A stretch of 64,000 nucleotides of DNA from Ancylobacter defluvii (GTDB lineage Bacteria; Pseudomonadota; Alphaproteobacteria; Rhizobiales; Xanthobacteraceae), in contig NZ_JAHBGD010000027.1 of assembly GCF_018390605.1 (NCBI RefSeq), positions 1 through 64,000 on the forward strand, written 5' to 3'. This document shows positions 50,424 through 58,675 of the stretch, piece after piece. A model generated the notes under the pieces. That model saw nothing but the letters and a program-made list of their open reading frames with translations, had not been told where the DNA came from and searched no databases. Position numbers and translations under genes: made by a program. Numbering within the stretch: position 1 is the stretch's first letter; every line of letters begins with the position of its first letter.

Positions 50424-52933
50424 CCCCGCGCGAGGAAACCGACACCGAACGCGGCCGCCGCGAGGAGGCCGAACTGCGACGTGTCTGGGCCTACTCCTCC
50501 GGCTGGCGCTACGCCGCCAATGTCAACAACCAGATCGTCGGCCTCTGGTATACATGTACGGCCTTCGTCTTCTTTCTGTTTGCCGGCGTACTCGCGCTCA
50601 TCATGCGCATGCAGCTCGCCGTACCGAACAACGATCTCGTCTCGGCCGGCACCTACAACCAGCTCTACACGCTGCACGGCACGATGATGATGTTCCTTTT
50701 CGCCGTGCCGATCTTCGAGGCGGTGGCGATCCTCGTCCTGCCGCAGATGCTGGCGGCACGCGACCTGCCTTTCCCGCGCCTCTCGGCTTTCGGCTTCTGG
50801 TGTTTCCTCATCGGCGGGGTATTCGTCGGCGGCTCGATCTTCTTCGATGCCGCCCCCGACAGCGGCTGGTTCATGTATCCCCCGCTCGCCACCGACACGA
50901 CCCAGACCGGCATCGGCGCCGACATCTGGCTGCTCGGCCTGTCCTTCATCGAGGTTGCCTCCATCGCCGCCGCGGTAGAGCTGATCGTCGGCGTGCTGAA
51001 ATGCCGTCCGCCCGGCATGCGCATAAACCTCATGCCGCTCTATTGCTGGTATGTGCTGGTGGTCGGCGGGATGATCCTCTTCGCCTTCCCCCCGCTCATT
51101 GCCGGCGATATCCTGTTCGAGATGCAGCGGCTGTTCGACTGGCCGTTCTTCGATGTCGCGCGCGGTGGCGACCCGGTGCTGTGGCAGCACCTGTTCTGGA
51201 TCTTCGGTCATCCCGAGGTCTACATCATCTTCCTGCCCTCCATCGCCCTCTTGGCGATGATCGTGCCGACCTTCGCGCGGCGCCCGATCCTCGGCTATGG
51301 CTGGATCGTGCTGGCGGCGGTCGGTACCGGCTTCCTCAGCTTCGGGCTGTGGGCCCACCACATGTTCACCATCGGGCTGCCGGCGCTCTCCATCGGCTTC
51401 TTCTCGGCGGCCTCGGAGGCGGTGGCGATCCCGACGGGCGTGCAGATCTTCGTCTTCGTGGCGACGCTGCTGGCCGGGCGGGTGATCTTCGCCATTCCCA
51501 TGCTATTCGCGACCGGGGCGCTCGCCATCTTCGTATTCGGCGGGCTGACGGGCGTCATGGTGGCGCTCGCCCCCTTCGACTGGCAGGCGCATGACAGTTA
51601 CTTCGTCGTCGCACACCTGCACTACACGCTGATCGGCGGCATGTTCTTCCCGCTCGTCGCCGGCGTCCACTATTTCTATCCCTTCATCATTGGCCGGATG
51701 TTATCGGACAGGCTGGGGCGCTGGTCGTTCTGGCTGATGTTCTGTGGATTCAACATCGCCTTCCTGCCGATGCACATCACCGGGCTGCGCGGCATGCCAC
51801 GCCGGGTCTTCACCTATCCGGAAGGGCTCGGCTGGGACGGGCTGAACCTCGTCTCGACGGCCGGGGCCTTCACCATGGCGGCGGGCATCGGCCTGCTAGT
51901 CTTCGACGTGCTGCGTCCCGGAAAGCCGCGCGCGCCGCAGAACCCGTGGAACGCCGGGACGCTGGAATGGGTTGCCGGCGACCCGTCCGAGCCGTGGGGC
52001 ATCCGTTCCGTGCCACCTGTCTCCAGCCGCTACCCGCTCTGGGATCAGAAGAACCTGATGCGCGACATCGGCGCAGGACGCTTCTTCCTGCCCGGCGCGC
52101 CGGAGGGCAAGCGCGAGACGCTGATCACCGACGTGCTCGACGCCACGCCGCAGCAGGTGCTGCGCGTGCCGGGTGACAGCTTCCTTCCTCTGCTGGCGGC
52201 CGGGTTCATCGGCGGCAGCTTCATCGCCTCGACCTTCCACTGGTGGATCGCCGCTATCGTCTCCGGCGTCATCGGCATTGGCGTCATCATGGTCTGGCTG
52301 TGGACCGCCACCGCGGTGATCCCCAGCCGACCATCGAAGGACGCCGGCATGGGCGTTACCCTGCCGCTCTATGCCTCCGGCTCTGCCTCGGTCGGCTGGT
52401 GGGCCATGTTCATCACCATGGTCGGCGACGGCACCGCCTTCCTCAGCCTGATCTTCGCCTATTTCTACTACTGGACCATCCAGAACGCCTTCCCACCTGC
52501 CGGCATGGCGCCGCCGGATGGTCCGCTCATGCTGGCCGGCAGCGCCGCCACTCTGCTCGCCTGGCTCGCCGTGCTGGGCGCGCGCCGCGCGAATAGCGCC
52601 GGGTACCCGGACATGGTGCGCATCGCGCTCACGGCCTCTACCCTGCTCGCGCTGGCCGGCGGCGCCCTCTTACTGCTCGCGCCATGGCGGGCGGGGCTCC
52701 ATCCCACCGCCCATGTCTATCCCGCCATCGTGTGGGTGGTCGCCATCTGGACCGCGCTGCACCTCGCGGTGGGCATGCTGATGCTGGGATATTGCCTGGC
52801 GGGAAGCCTCGCCGGGCGGCTCAGCCGCGAGCACGACATCGACCTGCGCAATGTTGTGCTCTACTGGCACTTCGCGGCCCTCACCATGGCGACCACCCTC
52901 GTGGTGCTCGCCCTCGCCCCACTCGCGACGTGA
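50420..52933 (+). CDS. ctaD: Cytochrome c oxidase fused subunits I and III
   Basis: 837 residues. The subunit I part (about 20-560) has the haem and CuB ligands: YTLHGTMMMFLFAVP, WIFGHPEVYIIFLPS with the His-Tyr pair, LWAHHMFTIG, and AHLHYTLIGGMFFPLVAG. The Tyr in GHPEVY marks a type A haem-copper oxidase. A linker leads to a subunit III-like region (about 600-837) with five or so helices including MFITMVGDGTAFLSLIFAYF and NVVLYWHFAALTMATTLVVL. Fusion of I and III is known in caa3 oxidases of several alphaproteobacteria. The operon has no separate subunit III gene. Confidence 0.93.
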   Translation: MTPREETDTERGRREEAELRRVWAYSSGWRYAANVNNQIVGLWYTCTAFVFFLFAGVLALIMRMQLAVPNNDLVSAGTYNQLYTLHGTMMMFLFAVPIFEAVAILVLPQMLAARDLPFPRLSAFGFWCFLIGGVFVGGSIFFDAAPDSGWFMYPPLATDTTQTGIGADIWLLGLSFIEVASIAAAVELIVGVLKCRPPGMRINLMPLYCWYVLVVGGMILFAFPPLIAGDILFEMQRLFDWPFFDVARGGDPVLWQHLFWIFGHPEVYIIFLPSIALLAMIVPTFARRPILGYGWIVLAAVGTGFLSFGLWAHHMFTIGLPALSIGFFSAASEAVAIPTGVQIFVFVATLLAGRVIFAIPMLFATGALAIFVFGGLTGVMVALAPFDWQAHDSYFVVAHLHYTLIGGMFFPLVAGVHYFYPFIIGRMLSDRLGRWSFWLMFCGFNIAFLPMHITGLRGMPRRVFTYPEGLGWDGLNLVSTAGAFTMAAGIGLLVFDVLRPGKPRAPQNPWNAGTLEWVAGDPSEPWGIRSVPPVSSRYPLWDQKNLMRDIGAGRFFLPGAPEGKRETLITDVLDATPQQVLRVPGDSFLPLLAAGFIGGSFIASTFHWWIAAIVSGVIGIGVIMVWLWTATAVIPSRPSKDAGMGVTLPLYASGSASVGWWAMFITMVGDGTAFLSLIFAYFYYWTIQNAFPPAGMAPPDGPLMLAGSAATLLAWLAVLGARRANSAGYPDMVRIALTASTLLALAGGALLLLAPWRAGLHPTAHVYPAIVWVVAIWTALHLAVGMLMLGYCLAGSLAGRLSREHDIDLRNVVLYWHFAALTMATTLVVLALAPLAT

Positions 52934-52940
52934 GGAGGCG

Positions 52941-53312
52941 ATGATGCTCTTCCGCAGCGAGACGCCGAACCTCTGGACGCTGCTGGCGCCGCCGACCGTG
53001 TGGGCGCTGCATTTCCTGTTCTGCTACGTCGCGGGCGCCATCATCTGCGCCAAGGCGCCGGAGGCGCTCGACGAATTGCGCCTGGCCATCGCCGCGGCGA
53101 CCATCCTTGCGCTGGTGTTCATTGTCGTCGCCGGGATGCAGGCGCACCGGCACTGGGGCTTCGGCTCGGACATGCCCCCGCACGATACGCCAACCGACGA
53201 GGACCAGCAGCATTTCCTCGGCCTCGCAACGATGCTGCTTTGCGCACTCAGTGCCGTCGCGGTGATCTTTGGCGCGATGCCCGCGCTGTTCATCGCGGAG
53301 TGCATGCGATGA
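52941..53312 (+). CDS. Small membrane protein of the caa3 oxidase operon
   Basis: 123 residues from the ATG at 52941 (site GAGGAGG). Three hydrophobic segments are evident: LWTLLAPPTVWALHFLFCYV, LAIAAATILALVFIVVAGMQ and a C-terminal LGLATMLLCALSAVAVIFGA. It sits between the fused subunit I/III and CtaG genes and overlaps the CtaG start by 4 bp. It could be a subunit IV-like component or an assembly helper. No named family was recognised. Confidence 0.75.
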   Translation: MMLFRSETPNLWTLLAPPTVWALHFLFCYVAGAIICAKAPEALDELRLAIAAATILALVFIVVAGMQAHRHWGFGSDMPPHDTPTDEDQQHFLGLATMLLCALSAVAVIFGAMPALFIAECMR

Positions 53313-53944
53313 AGGCGGCGGCAGTAGTCACTGGCCTGCTCATGCTGGCTCTCATATGGGGCGGACCGTTGCCTGCCATGGCAGCGCATTCCTTCAGCGC
53401 GCATATGACGATGCATATGAGCGTCGTGGCGCTGGCCGCGCCGCTGATCGCCGTTGGCCTCGCAGGCACCCGCCTCGATCCTTCGGCCAGCGTCCCCCTG
53501 CTGTGCAGCCCGCTCCTCGCGGCGATGCTGGAATTCGCCATCGTCTGGAGCTGGCACATGCCGGCGCTGCATGGGGCCGCGCGTTCGGGAGGTTGGCGCC
53601 TCGTGGCAGAACAGGGCAGCTTCCTGCTCGCCGGCCTCATGCTCTGGCTTTCCTGCCTCGGCCGCGCGTCCGGCGGCACGGTGGCGGGTGCTCTTCTCGG
53701 TACGCTGGGCCTGCTCACCACCTCCATGCACATGACGCTGCTGGGGGCGCTCATCGCCTTCGCCGGTCGGCCACTCTACGGCCACGCCCATGGCGGCGAC
53801 CTGGCCGCGACCGTCGCCGACCAGCAATTCGGCGGCGTGATCATGCTGTTGGCCGGCGGGCTGGCCTATCTCGCCGGCGGGCTGGTGCTGATGGCACGCG
53901 TTGTGCTGGCCGATCCCTCTTCACGGGGGGAAGCAACGCCATGA
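53309..53944 (+). CDS. CtaG-type (caa3) cytochrome oxidase assembly membrane protein
   Basis: 211 residues. The sequence HSFSAHMTMHMSVVALAAPL, FAIVWSWHMPALHGAAR and LGLLTTSMHMTLLGALIAFA with several membrane helices matches the caa3-type CtaG family (unrelated to Cox11 despite the shared name). Conserved His-rich helices suggest metal binding, probably copper delivery to the oxidase. It starts at 53309 inside an ATGA overlap with the preceding gene and overlaps the next cytochrome gene the same way. Confidence 0.85.
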   Translation: MKAAAVVTGLLMLALIWGGPLPAMAAHSFSAHMTMHMSVVALAAPLIAVGLAGTRLDPSASVPLLCSPLLAAMLEFAIVWSWHMPALHGAARSGGWRLVAEQGSFLLAGLMLWLSCLGRASGGTVAGALLGTLGLLTTSMHMTLLGALIAFAGRPLYGHAHGGDLAATVADQQFGGVIMLLAGGLAYLAGGLVLMARVVLADPSSRGEATP

Positions 53945-54993
53945 GGCCAGTCTTCCGCGTCACGCCACGCCGCGCCCTCACCGCCCTCGCCGGCATCGCC
54001 GCGCTCGGACTGCTGGTCGCCTGGTCCGGCATCATCAATATCGGCGCGAGCTCTGGCCACTGGCGCATCACCTCCTGGGCGCTGCACTGGGCGATGCAGA
54101 ATTCCGTTCGCACCTATGCCCTGTTCGAGCCGAAACCACCCACCGACCTCGACACCGAGGATCGCATCCGCCGCGCTGCCGGGCATTTCGAGACGAGCTG
54201 CGCCTTCTGCCATGGCTCGCCGCTGCATGACCAACCAAGGCTCGCCGCGCACATGACGCCCATGCCGCCCGGTCTTGAAGACGCCGCGCGGAAGTGGCGG
54301 CCGCGCGAACTGGCGCACATCGTCCGGCACGGCGTCAAATATACCGGCATGCCGTCCTGGCTTGCGCTGCAGCGCGACGATGAGGTCTTGGCAATGGTCG
54401 CCTTCCTGCATGCGCTGTCGCAGATGCCGCCGGAGCGCTATCGCGGTATCGCCTTTGGGCCGACCGTACCGGAGGACCCCGTGCTGGAAGGCTGTGCCCG
54501 CTGCCACGGGATGGACGGCGCCTCGAAGGACGGCGCCTTTCCGGTCATTGGCGGCCAGAGCGAAGCCTATCTCCTCGCCACGCTGCGCGCCTTTAACAAC
54601 GCAACACGCCCGAGCGGCTTCATGCAGTTCGCCGTGGACGGGCTCTCCGATGGCGATCTCGAGCGCATGGCCCGACATTACGCTGCCCAGGCCGGCGTGA
54701 GCGAGACGGTTCGGCACGATGATATGTCGCGAGGCGCGCGGATCGCGCTACGCGGCCTGCCCGAGGCCGACGTGCCCGCCTGCGAGAGCTGTCATGGCGC
54801 CTCCAGCCGGCGCAATCCGGGCTATCCCCGCCTCGCTGGCCAGGACGCTGGCTACCTCGCCGGGCAGCTTCGTTTGTTCAAGCAGGGCCACCGCGGCGGA
54901 ACTGGATATGCCCACGTGATGCAGAAGATCGCCGGGCGCCTGCCGGACGACGCCATCGACGCGGTCGCCCACTTCTATGCGGGCGATCCCTAG
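53941..54993 (+). CDS. Membrane-anchored triheme cytochrome c
   Basis: 350 residues with an uncleaved N-terminal anchor (about 11-30). Three haem motifs are visible: CAFCH, CARCH and CESCH, each followed by a class I cytochrome pattern; MPSWLALQRDDEVLAMVAFL, VIGGQSEAYLLATLRAFNNA and LAGQDAGYLAGQLRLFKQGH mark the domains. It is the last gene of the oxidase run and is coupled to CtaG by ATGA. It probably relays electrons to the cytochrome domain of subunit II, from a quinol or from soluble cytochromes such as those of the sox operon. Confidence 0.88.
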   Translation: MRPVFRVTPRRALTALAGIAALGLLVAWSGIINIGASSGHWRITSWALHWAMQNSVRTYALFEPKPPTDLDTEDRIRRAAGHFETSCAFCHGSPLHDQPRLAAHMTPMPPGLEDAARKWRPRELAHIVRHGVKYTGMPSWLALQRDDEVLAMVAFLHALSQMPPERYRGIAFGPTVPEDPVLEGCARCHGMDGASKDGAFPVIGGQSEAYLLATLRAFNNATRPSGFMQFAVDGLSDGDLERMARHYAAQAGVSETVRHDDMSRGARIALRGLPEADVPACESCHGASSRRNPGYPRLAGQDAGYLAGQLRLFKQGHRGGTGYAHVMQKIAGRLPDDAIDAVAHFYAGDP

Positions 54994-55261
54994 ACGCAGA
55001 AACGATGTTTCCTCGGCCCGGCGTTCTGCGCAAAGCCTATCAACGGAAGGACGCAAATATCCAGATGCGTCTTGGATGCTTCCCGTAACAGCCGCTGCAG
55101 CCGAAGAATGTCCGCTCCACCGAGAACGGCGCCGAGGCCGCATCAGTTGTCGGTCTTATCGCGACAAGGCTTATATTCTCGTGTTCGGTCTGATCCGGTT
55201 CCTTTTACGAGTTGCCGACAAATGTGCTGAAAGACAAACAGTACTTTGGTAGGCTCGATGC

Positions 55262-55495
55262 ATGAAAGCGCTCGAACAAGCAGCCCGTCGTATCTGCGCT
55301 CTCGACCTCGCAGCGGCCGGAGCCGATGCCGATGAAATCCCGGCGATGGTGGACCGCTATTGGCCAGTTGTTGCTAATGAAGCCCGCGAAGGCGTGGTCG
55401 TCATTGGCGAGTGGCCGTTCACCGTCGAAGAGATTGCCGCTCTTACTGCTGAGTATGAGAAGCTCGTGCCAATCCACGGCGAAAACGCGCAGTAG
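55262..55495 (+). CDS. Small hypothetical protein (77 aa)
   Basis: 77 residues beginning MKALEQAARRICALDLAAAG followed by ADADEIPAMVDRYWPVVANE and EIAALTAEYEKLVPIHGENA. The mainly helical, even composition looks like a real protein. The last 53 bp overlap the 3' end of the convergent topoisomerase gene, so antisense effects are possible. The 268 bp before it holds no recognised feature. No family is known to me. Confidence 0.55.
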   Translation: MKALEQAARRICALDLAAAGADADEIPAMVDRYWPVVANEAREGVVVIGEWPFTVEEIAALTAEYEKLVPIHGENAQ

Positions 55496-56588
55496 CTGCC
55501 TTTGAAGAACCTGTTGGCACCTTGACGTGGCCGGTCGGGATTGGCGGGGCGGGCCTGGAAGGGTGGCAAGCATTGCTGCTCAGAAGACGGGCCAGCAGTT
55601 GCGCGCGGGCAGTGGCGGATCGCGGCGGTTGACCAACCTTGCCAAGTTTGCCGCTCTCGAAGGCGGCGATCACACTGTCATGAACATAGCTGGTCCGGCA
55701 GACGGTGAGCGTATTGGCGAGTTCATCCGCCAGTGGTGCGATGGCCTCACGTATCTGCCGCCGCCTCCCGCGCTGGCTCGTCTCCGGTTCCAGCCGGGCG
55801 AGTTCGTCGAGCACGCCGAGTGAAGCGGTTAGCGTACGGAAGTCCTTCAGCGAGATGGACTGGCCGCTGACCGTCTTCAGGAAGGCGTTCACCTCGTTCG
55901 CCCGCACGGCATGCACGGCGCTGTTGGCATCGCGATGCTGGAACAGGCGCGGCCCGGGGATCGCCTTCAGCCGGGTCAGGGCTCCGGCCAAATCCGCGTT
56001 GCGAACCTGCTTGCGGATGTCCTTACCGCCTTTTCCGGTGAAGGCGATGGTCACTTCCTCGCCATCGATCCGCACATGCGACTTGAGCAACGTGGTGGCG
56101 CCCCGTGTGCCGTGCTCTTCGGCATATTCGTCGCTACCGGCGCGTATAGATGTAAGAGCGACGAGTTGCACAACGGCGGCGAACGCAAAACGTCTATCGC
56201 AACCGGGCCGCCGCAGCTCCTGGCGCACAGAACGCAGGACCGCCGGCAGCGCCTGCGCGAGGCTGGAGAGGCGGAGCGCCTTCAACCTCTCGCGTATCAG
56301 CGTCCAGTCTGGGTGATAGCGGTATTGCAGGCGCCCGGCGGCGTCCTCGCCGACCGCCTGCAGATGGGCGCGCGGATCAGCGGCAAAGCGTACATTCCGG
56401 TACGCCGGAGGCACCGACAGGCGCTTCAGCCGTGCGATGAGCTGCACTTCCTTCACCGGCTTGCCATCCCCGGTCTCATAACTGAAGCCGCGTCCGCGGA
56501 GCCTACGGCGGATGGTGAGCTCGGCGGGAGAGATAATCCGCAGATTGAAACGGCGCGCCAGGCGCCCGATGGTAGTCTTCTCAGCCAT
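55443..56588 (-). CDS. DNA topoisomerase IB (poxvirus type)
   Basis: 381 residues from the ATG at 56588. The N-terminal beta domain (IRRRLRGRGFSYETGDGKPV then LIARLKRLSVPPAYRNVRFA) and YRYHPDWTLIRERLKALRLS lead to the catalytic domain: Arg in LTSIRAGSDEYAEEHGTRGA, Lys in IAFTGKGGKDIRKQ, Arg in LKDFRTLTASL, and the tyrosine nucleophile most likely in TVCRTSYVHDSVIAAF. It relaxes supercoils by a 3'-phosphotyrosine intermediate. Bacterial copies are often stress-associated, as its neighbours are here. Confidence 0.9.
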   Translation of the reverse strand: MAEKTTIGRLARRFNLRIISPAELTIRRRLRGRGFSYETGDGKPVKEVQLIARLKRLSVPPAYRNVRFAADPRAHLQAVGEDAAGRLQYRYHPDWTLIRERLKALRLSSLAQALPAVLRSVRQELRRPGCDRRFAFAAVVQLVALTSIRAGSDEYAEEHGTRGATTLLKSHVRIDGEEVTIAFTGKGGKDIRKQVRNADLAGALTRLKAIPGPRLFQHRDANSAVHAVRANEVNAFLKTVSGQSISLKDFRTLTASLGVLDELARLEPETSQRGRRRQIREAIAPLADELANTLTVCRTSYVHDSVIAAFESGKLGKVGQPPRSATARAQLLARLLSSNACHPSRPAPPIPTGHVKVPTGSSKAATARFRRGLARASHTQQ

Positions 56589-56702
56589 GATCGATGAAAG
56601 CGCCTCCGCACGCCGACCTAAACGTTGGCGCATCCGACGCGTTCCAGCCGGAACGTTCCTACCCGCCCATGCGTTCTTTCCCGAACGAAATAGGAGGGCA
56701 CG

Positions 56703-57132
56703 ATGGACGAGCGAGAACACCTCATTGGCGAGCGCGCACCGCCTCTGGGAGGAGGAGGGATGTCGCGAAGGGCGGGCAGAGGAACACTGGTTCCAGGCCA
56801 AGGAGCTCGTGGCGATGGAAGAACGCCCCGATACCTTCAGGCCGGTCGATGCCGCCGAGGCGCCGCCGGTCGAGCCTATCGATGCGCTAGCCAATGCCGG
56901 CGATTTCCCCACTTTGGCCGACCAGGGCGGGATGCAGCTCCCTCATCGACCCGAGCCTGCCCTGGATGTCGACCCCAATGTGGCGATGGCCGGCGAGAAC
57001 GAGCCAATGAGCGAAATCGACACCATACATCGCACGCTTGAGGTGCCTCCGGCGCACCGCGGAAAGACATCGCCAGCGGGCGACCCGGTCGGCACGATGA
57101 GCGGCGACGCCGGCCGCCGGCTGCGCAGCTAG
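56703..57132 (+). pseudogene. DUF2934-family protein with apparent frameshift
   Basis: An ATG at 56703 after a GGAGG site starts MDEREHLIGERA. The DUF2934 continuation AHRLWEEEGCREGRAEEHWF is in the next frame, from about 56737, and runs on as EERPDTFRPVDAAEAPPVEP to LRS at 57132. A one-base difference near the GCGCGCACC stretch would join them into one protein of about 140 residues. Alternatively a TTG near 56728 serves as start. DUF2934 proteins are short stress-associated proteins of unknown role. Call it frameshifted unless resequenced. Confidence 0.6.
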
Positions 57133-57147
57133 CAGCACGTCGCCGCG

Positions 57148-57753
57148 ATGGGTATGCATGATCGCCCGGTGCGGGTCGAAACCGCCTTTCACCTGTGCCT
57201 CGACATGCAGCGGCTGTTCTCGCCGGATGGGCCCTGGCCGACGCCGTGGATGGCGCGGGTGCTGCCCGAGGTGGTGGCGGTGGCGGAGTTGTTCGCCACG
57301 CGCACCGTCTTCACCCGCTTCATTCCCGCCGCCGATCCGGAGGCCGAGATCGGCACTTGGCGGCACTACTACCGACGCTGGTCGCACCTCACGCTGGAAC
57401 GGCTCGATCCCGGCGAGATCGGCCTCATCGACGAGCTGAAAGGCTTCTGCCCGCCCGCGTACATCGTAGACAAGCGTCGCTTCTCGGCCTTCTCCGCCCC
57501 TGGACTCGCGCCGATCCTCAACGGCCATGGCGTCGACACGCTGGTGGTCACCGGCGCCGAAACCGATATGTGCGTGCTGGCGACGGCAATGGACGCCCTC
57601 GACCGGGGCTACCGCATCGTCGTGGTGGAGGATGCGGTCTGTTCTTCCTCCGACCAGGCCCATGACGCCGCTCTGGCGATCTATCGAAGCCGCTTCGCCG
57701 AGCAGATCAGCGTCCTGCGGGCAGCGGAGCTGCCCGGGCAGTTCGGTCCATAA
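57148..57753 (+). CDS. Isochorismatase-family cysteine hydrolase
   Basis: 201 residues with the family triad: Asp19 in FHLCLDMQRLF, Lys109 in IVDKRRFSAF and Cys142 in TGAETDMCVLATAMDALDRG. The non-proline cis-peptide region before the Cys is also typical (GAETDMC). There is no signal peptide. Members cut isochorismate, nicotinamide, N-carbamoyl amides or maleamate, so the substrate is open. It lies 16 bp after the DUF2934 gene and may share its transcript. Unlike the catabolic genes at 8-15 kb it sits in a stress-type neighbourhood. Confidence 0.87.
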   Translation: MGMHDRPVRVETAFHLCLDMQRLFSPDGPWPTPWMARVLPEVVAVAELFATRTVFTRFIPAADPEAEIGTWRHYYRRWSHLTLERLDPGEIGLIDELKGFCPPAYIVDKRRFSAFSAPGLAPILNGHGVDTLVVTGAETDMCVLATAMDALDRGYRIVVVEDAVCSSSDQAHDAALAIYRSRFAEQISVLRAAELPGQFGP

Positions 57754-57822
57754 ATCCCGAACCCGAGGCGGAACGAAGCGCCTCCGTCATTGTTCTTCGC
57801 TCGGGCTTGGGGGGACATCCCG

Positions 57823-58332
57823 ATGGAGACGGACATGGCTGAGAAGACCCTCGACACCCTCTTTCACGAGACCCTCAAGGACATCTACTACGCCGAGCGC
57901 AAGATCCTGAAAGCGTTGCCGAAGATGGCGCGCGGCGCGCAGTCGCCGGAGGTCAAGGCCGCCTTCGAGAAACACCGCGGCGAGACTGAAGGCCATATCG
58001 AACGCCTGCAGCAGGTGTTCGACCTCATCGGCAAACGCGCCCAGGGCAAGACCTGCCCGGCGATCGACGGCATCATCGAGGAAGGCGAGGAGATCCTCGA
58101 GGAGTTCAAGGGCCAGCCCGCGCTCGATGCCGGCCTCGCCGCAGCCGCGCAGGCGGTCGAGCACTACGAGATCAGCCGCTACGGCACGCTGAAGCGCTGG
58201 GCGCAGGTGCTTGGCATGAAGGAGGCGGTGCAGTTGCTCGACGCGACGCTGAAGGAAGAGACCATGACCGACGAGATCCTGTCGAAGCTCGCTGATCAGG
58301 TCGCCAACCAGAAGGCGCTGAAAGCCGCATGA
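57823..58332 (+). CDS. Ferritin-like DUF892 (YciE/YciF-type) protein
   Basis: 169 residues from the ATG at 57823; a second ATG at 57835 has its own GGAG and is also possible. TLDTLFHETLKDIYYAERKI with ALPKMARGAQSPEVKAAFEK then HRGETEGHIERLQQVFDLIG and a late VEHYEISRYGTLKRWAQVLG give the four-helix ferritin-like bundle with Glu and His metal ligands. The family is induced by osmotic and general stress; reaction unknown. Hairpins follow the stop codon at 58341-58394. Confidence 0.9.
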   Translation: METDMAEKTLDTLFHETLKDIYYAERKILKALPKMARGAQSPEVKAAFEKHRGETEGHIERLQQVFDLIGKRAQGKTCPAIDGIIEEGEEILEEFKGQPALDAGLAAAAQAVEHYEISRYGTLKRWAQVLGMKEAVQLLDATLKEETMTDEILSKLADQVANQKALKAA

Positions 58333-58340
58333 ACTTAGGG

Positions 58341-58394
58341 GCACCGGCACGAGCCGGTGCACTCCTCGCCTGAGAGCGGGCTTCGCAAAGCCCG
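58341..58394 (+). terminator. Tandem hairpins after the DUF892 gene
   Basis: A perfect 8-bp stem GCACCGGC/GCCGGTGC (58341-58360, 4-bp loop) lies 8 bp after the stop codon. A second stem CGGGCTT/AAGCCCG (58377-58394) follows. Neither has a T-run, so termination would be weak or Rho-assisted. Confidence 0.5.
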
Positions 58395-58417
58395 AGAGCC
58401 CGAACATCGGCGCGGTA

Positions 58418-58549
58418 TCACGCTGGCAGATGATAGCTCACCGGATCGGCACCGAGCGCGCGAACGGCGGCCGTCAAGGCAACTAGAAGCCTTTCGCGCG
58501 TGTCCTCGCTCATGGCCCGAAGGCGGTAGCTGTGATCGAGGAGCTTCAT
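58418..58549 (-). CDS. Possible small protein (43 aa) adjoining a palindrome
   Basis: An ATG at 58549 opens MKLLDHSYRLRAMSEDTRER then LLVALTAAVRALGADPVSYH and LPA before TGA. It is a plausible amphipathic, helical small protein. No Shine-Dalgarno sequence precedes it; instead a perfect 13-bp-arm palindrome ends one base before the ATG. Translation might be leaderless or occluded by the hairpin. It could be the only coding content of the 340 bp between DUF892 and ScpB. No family recognised. Confidence 0.4.
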   Translation of the reverse strand: MKLLDHSYRLRAMSEDTRERLLVALTAAVRALGADPVSYHLPA

Positions 58550-58550
58550 C

Positions 58551-58585
58551 GTGTTCTGACCATTTCTGCCACATGGTCAGAACAC
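58551..58585. repeat. Perfect 13-bp inverted repeat with 9-bp loop
   Basis: GTGTTCTGACCAT (58551-58563) and ATGGTCAGAACAC (58573-58585) are exact reverse complements. The right side faces the convergent-strand ScpB gene end and the left side abuts the small ORF start at 58549. It may be an operator, a transcription terminator stem for either strand, or a recombination-related site. Confidence 0.8.
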
Positions 58586-58675
58586 AGAATGACCTGTTGG
58601 ACGAGCTATGACTCTTTTTGCGAAACTGGTCATAACGACGACGGACAGCACCAGATCCCGGCGTGAGGCGGGCGG

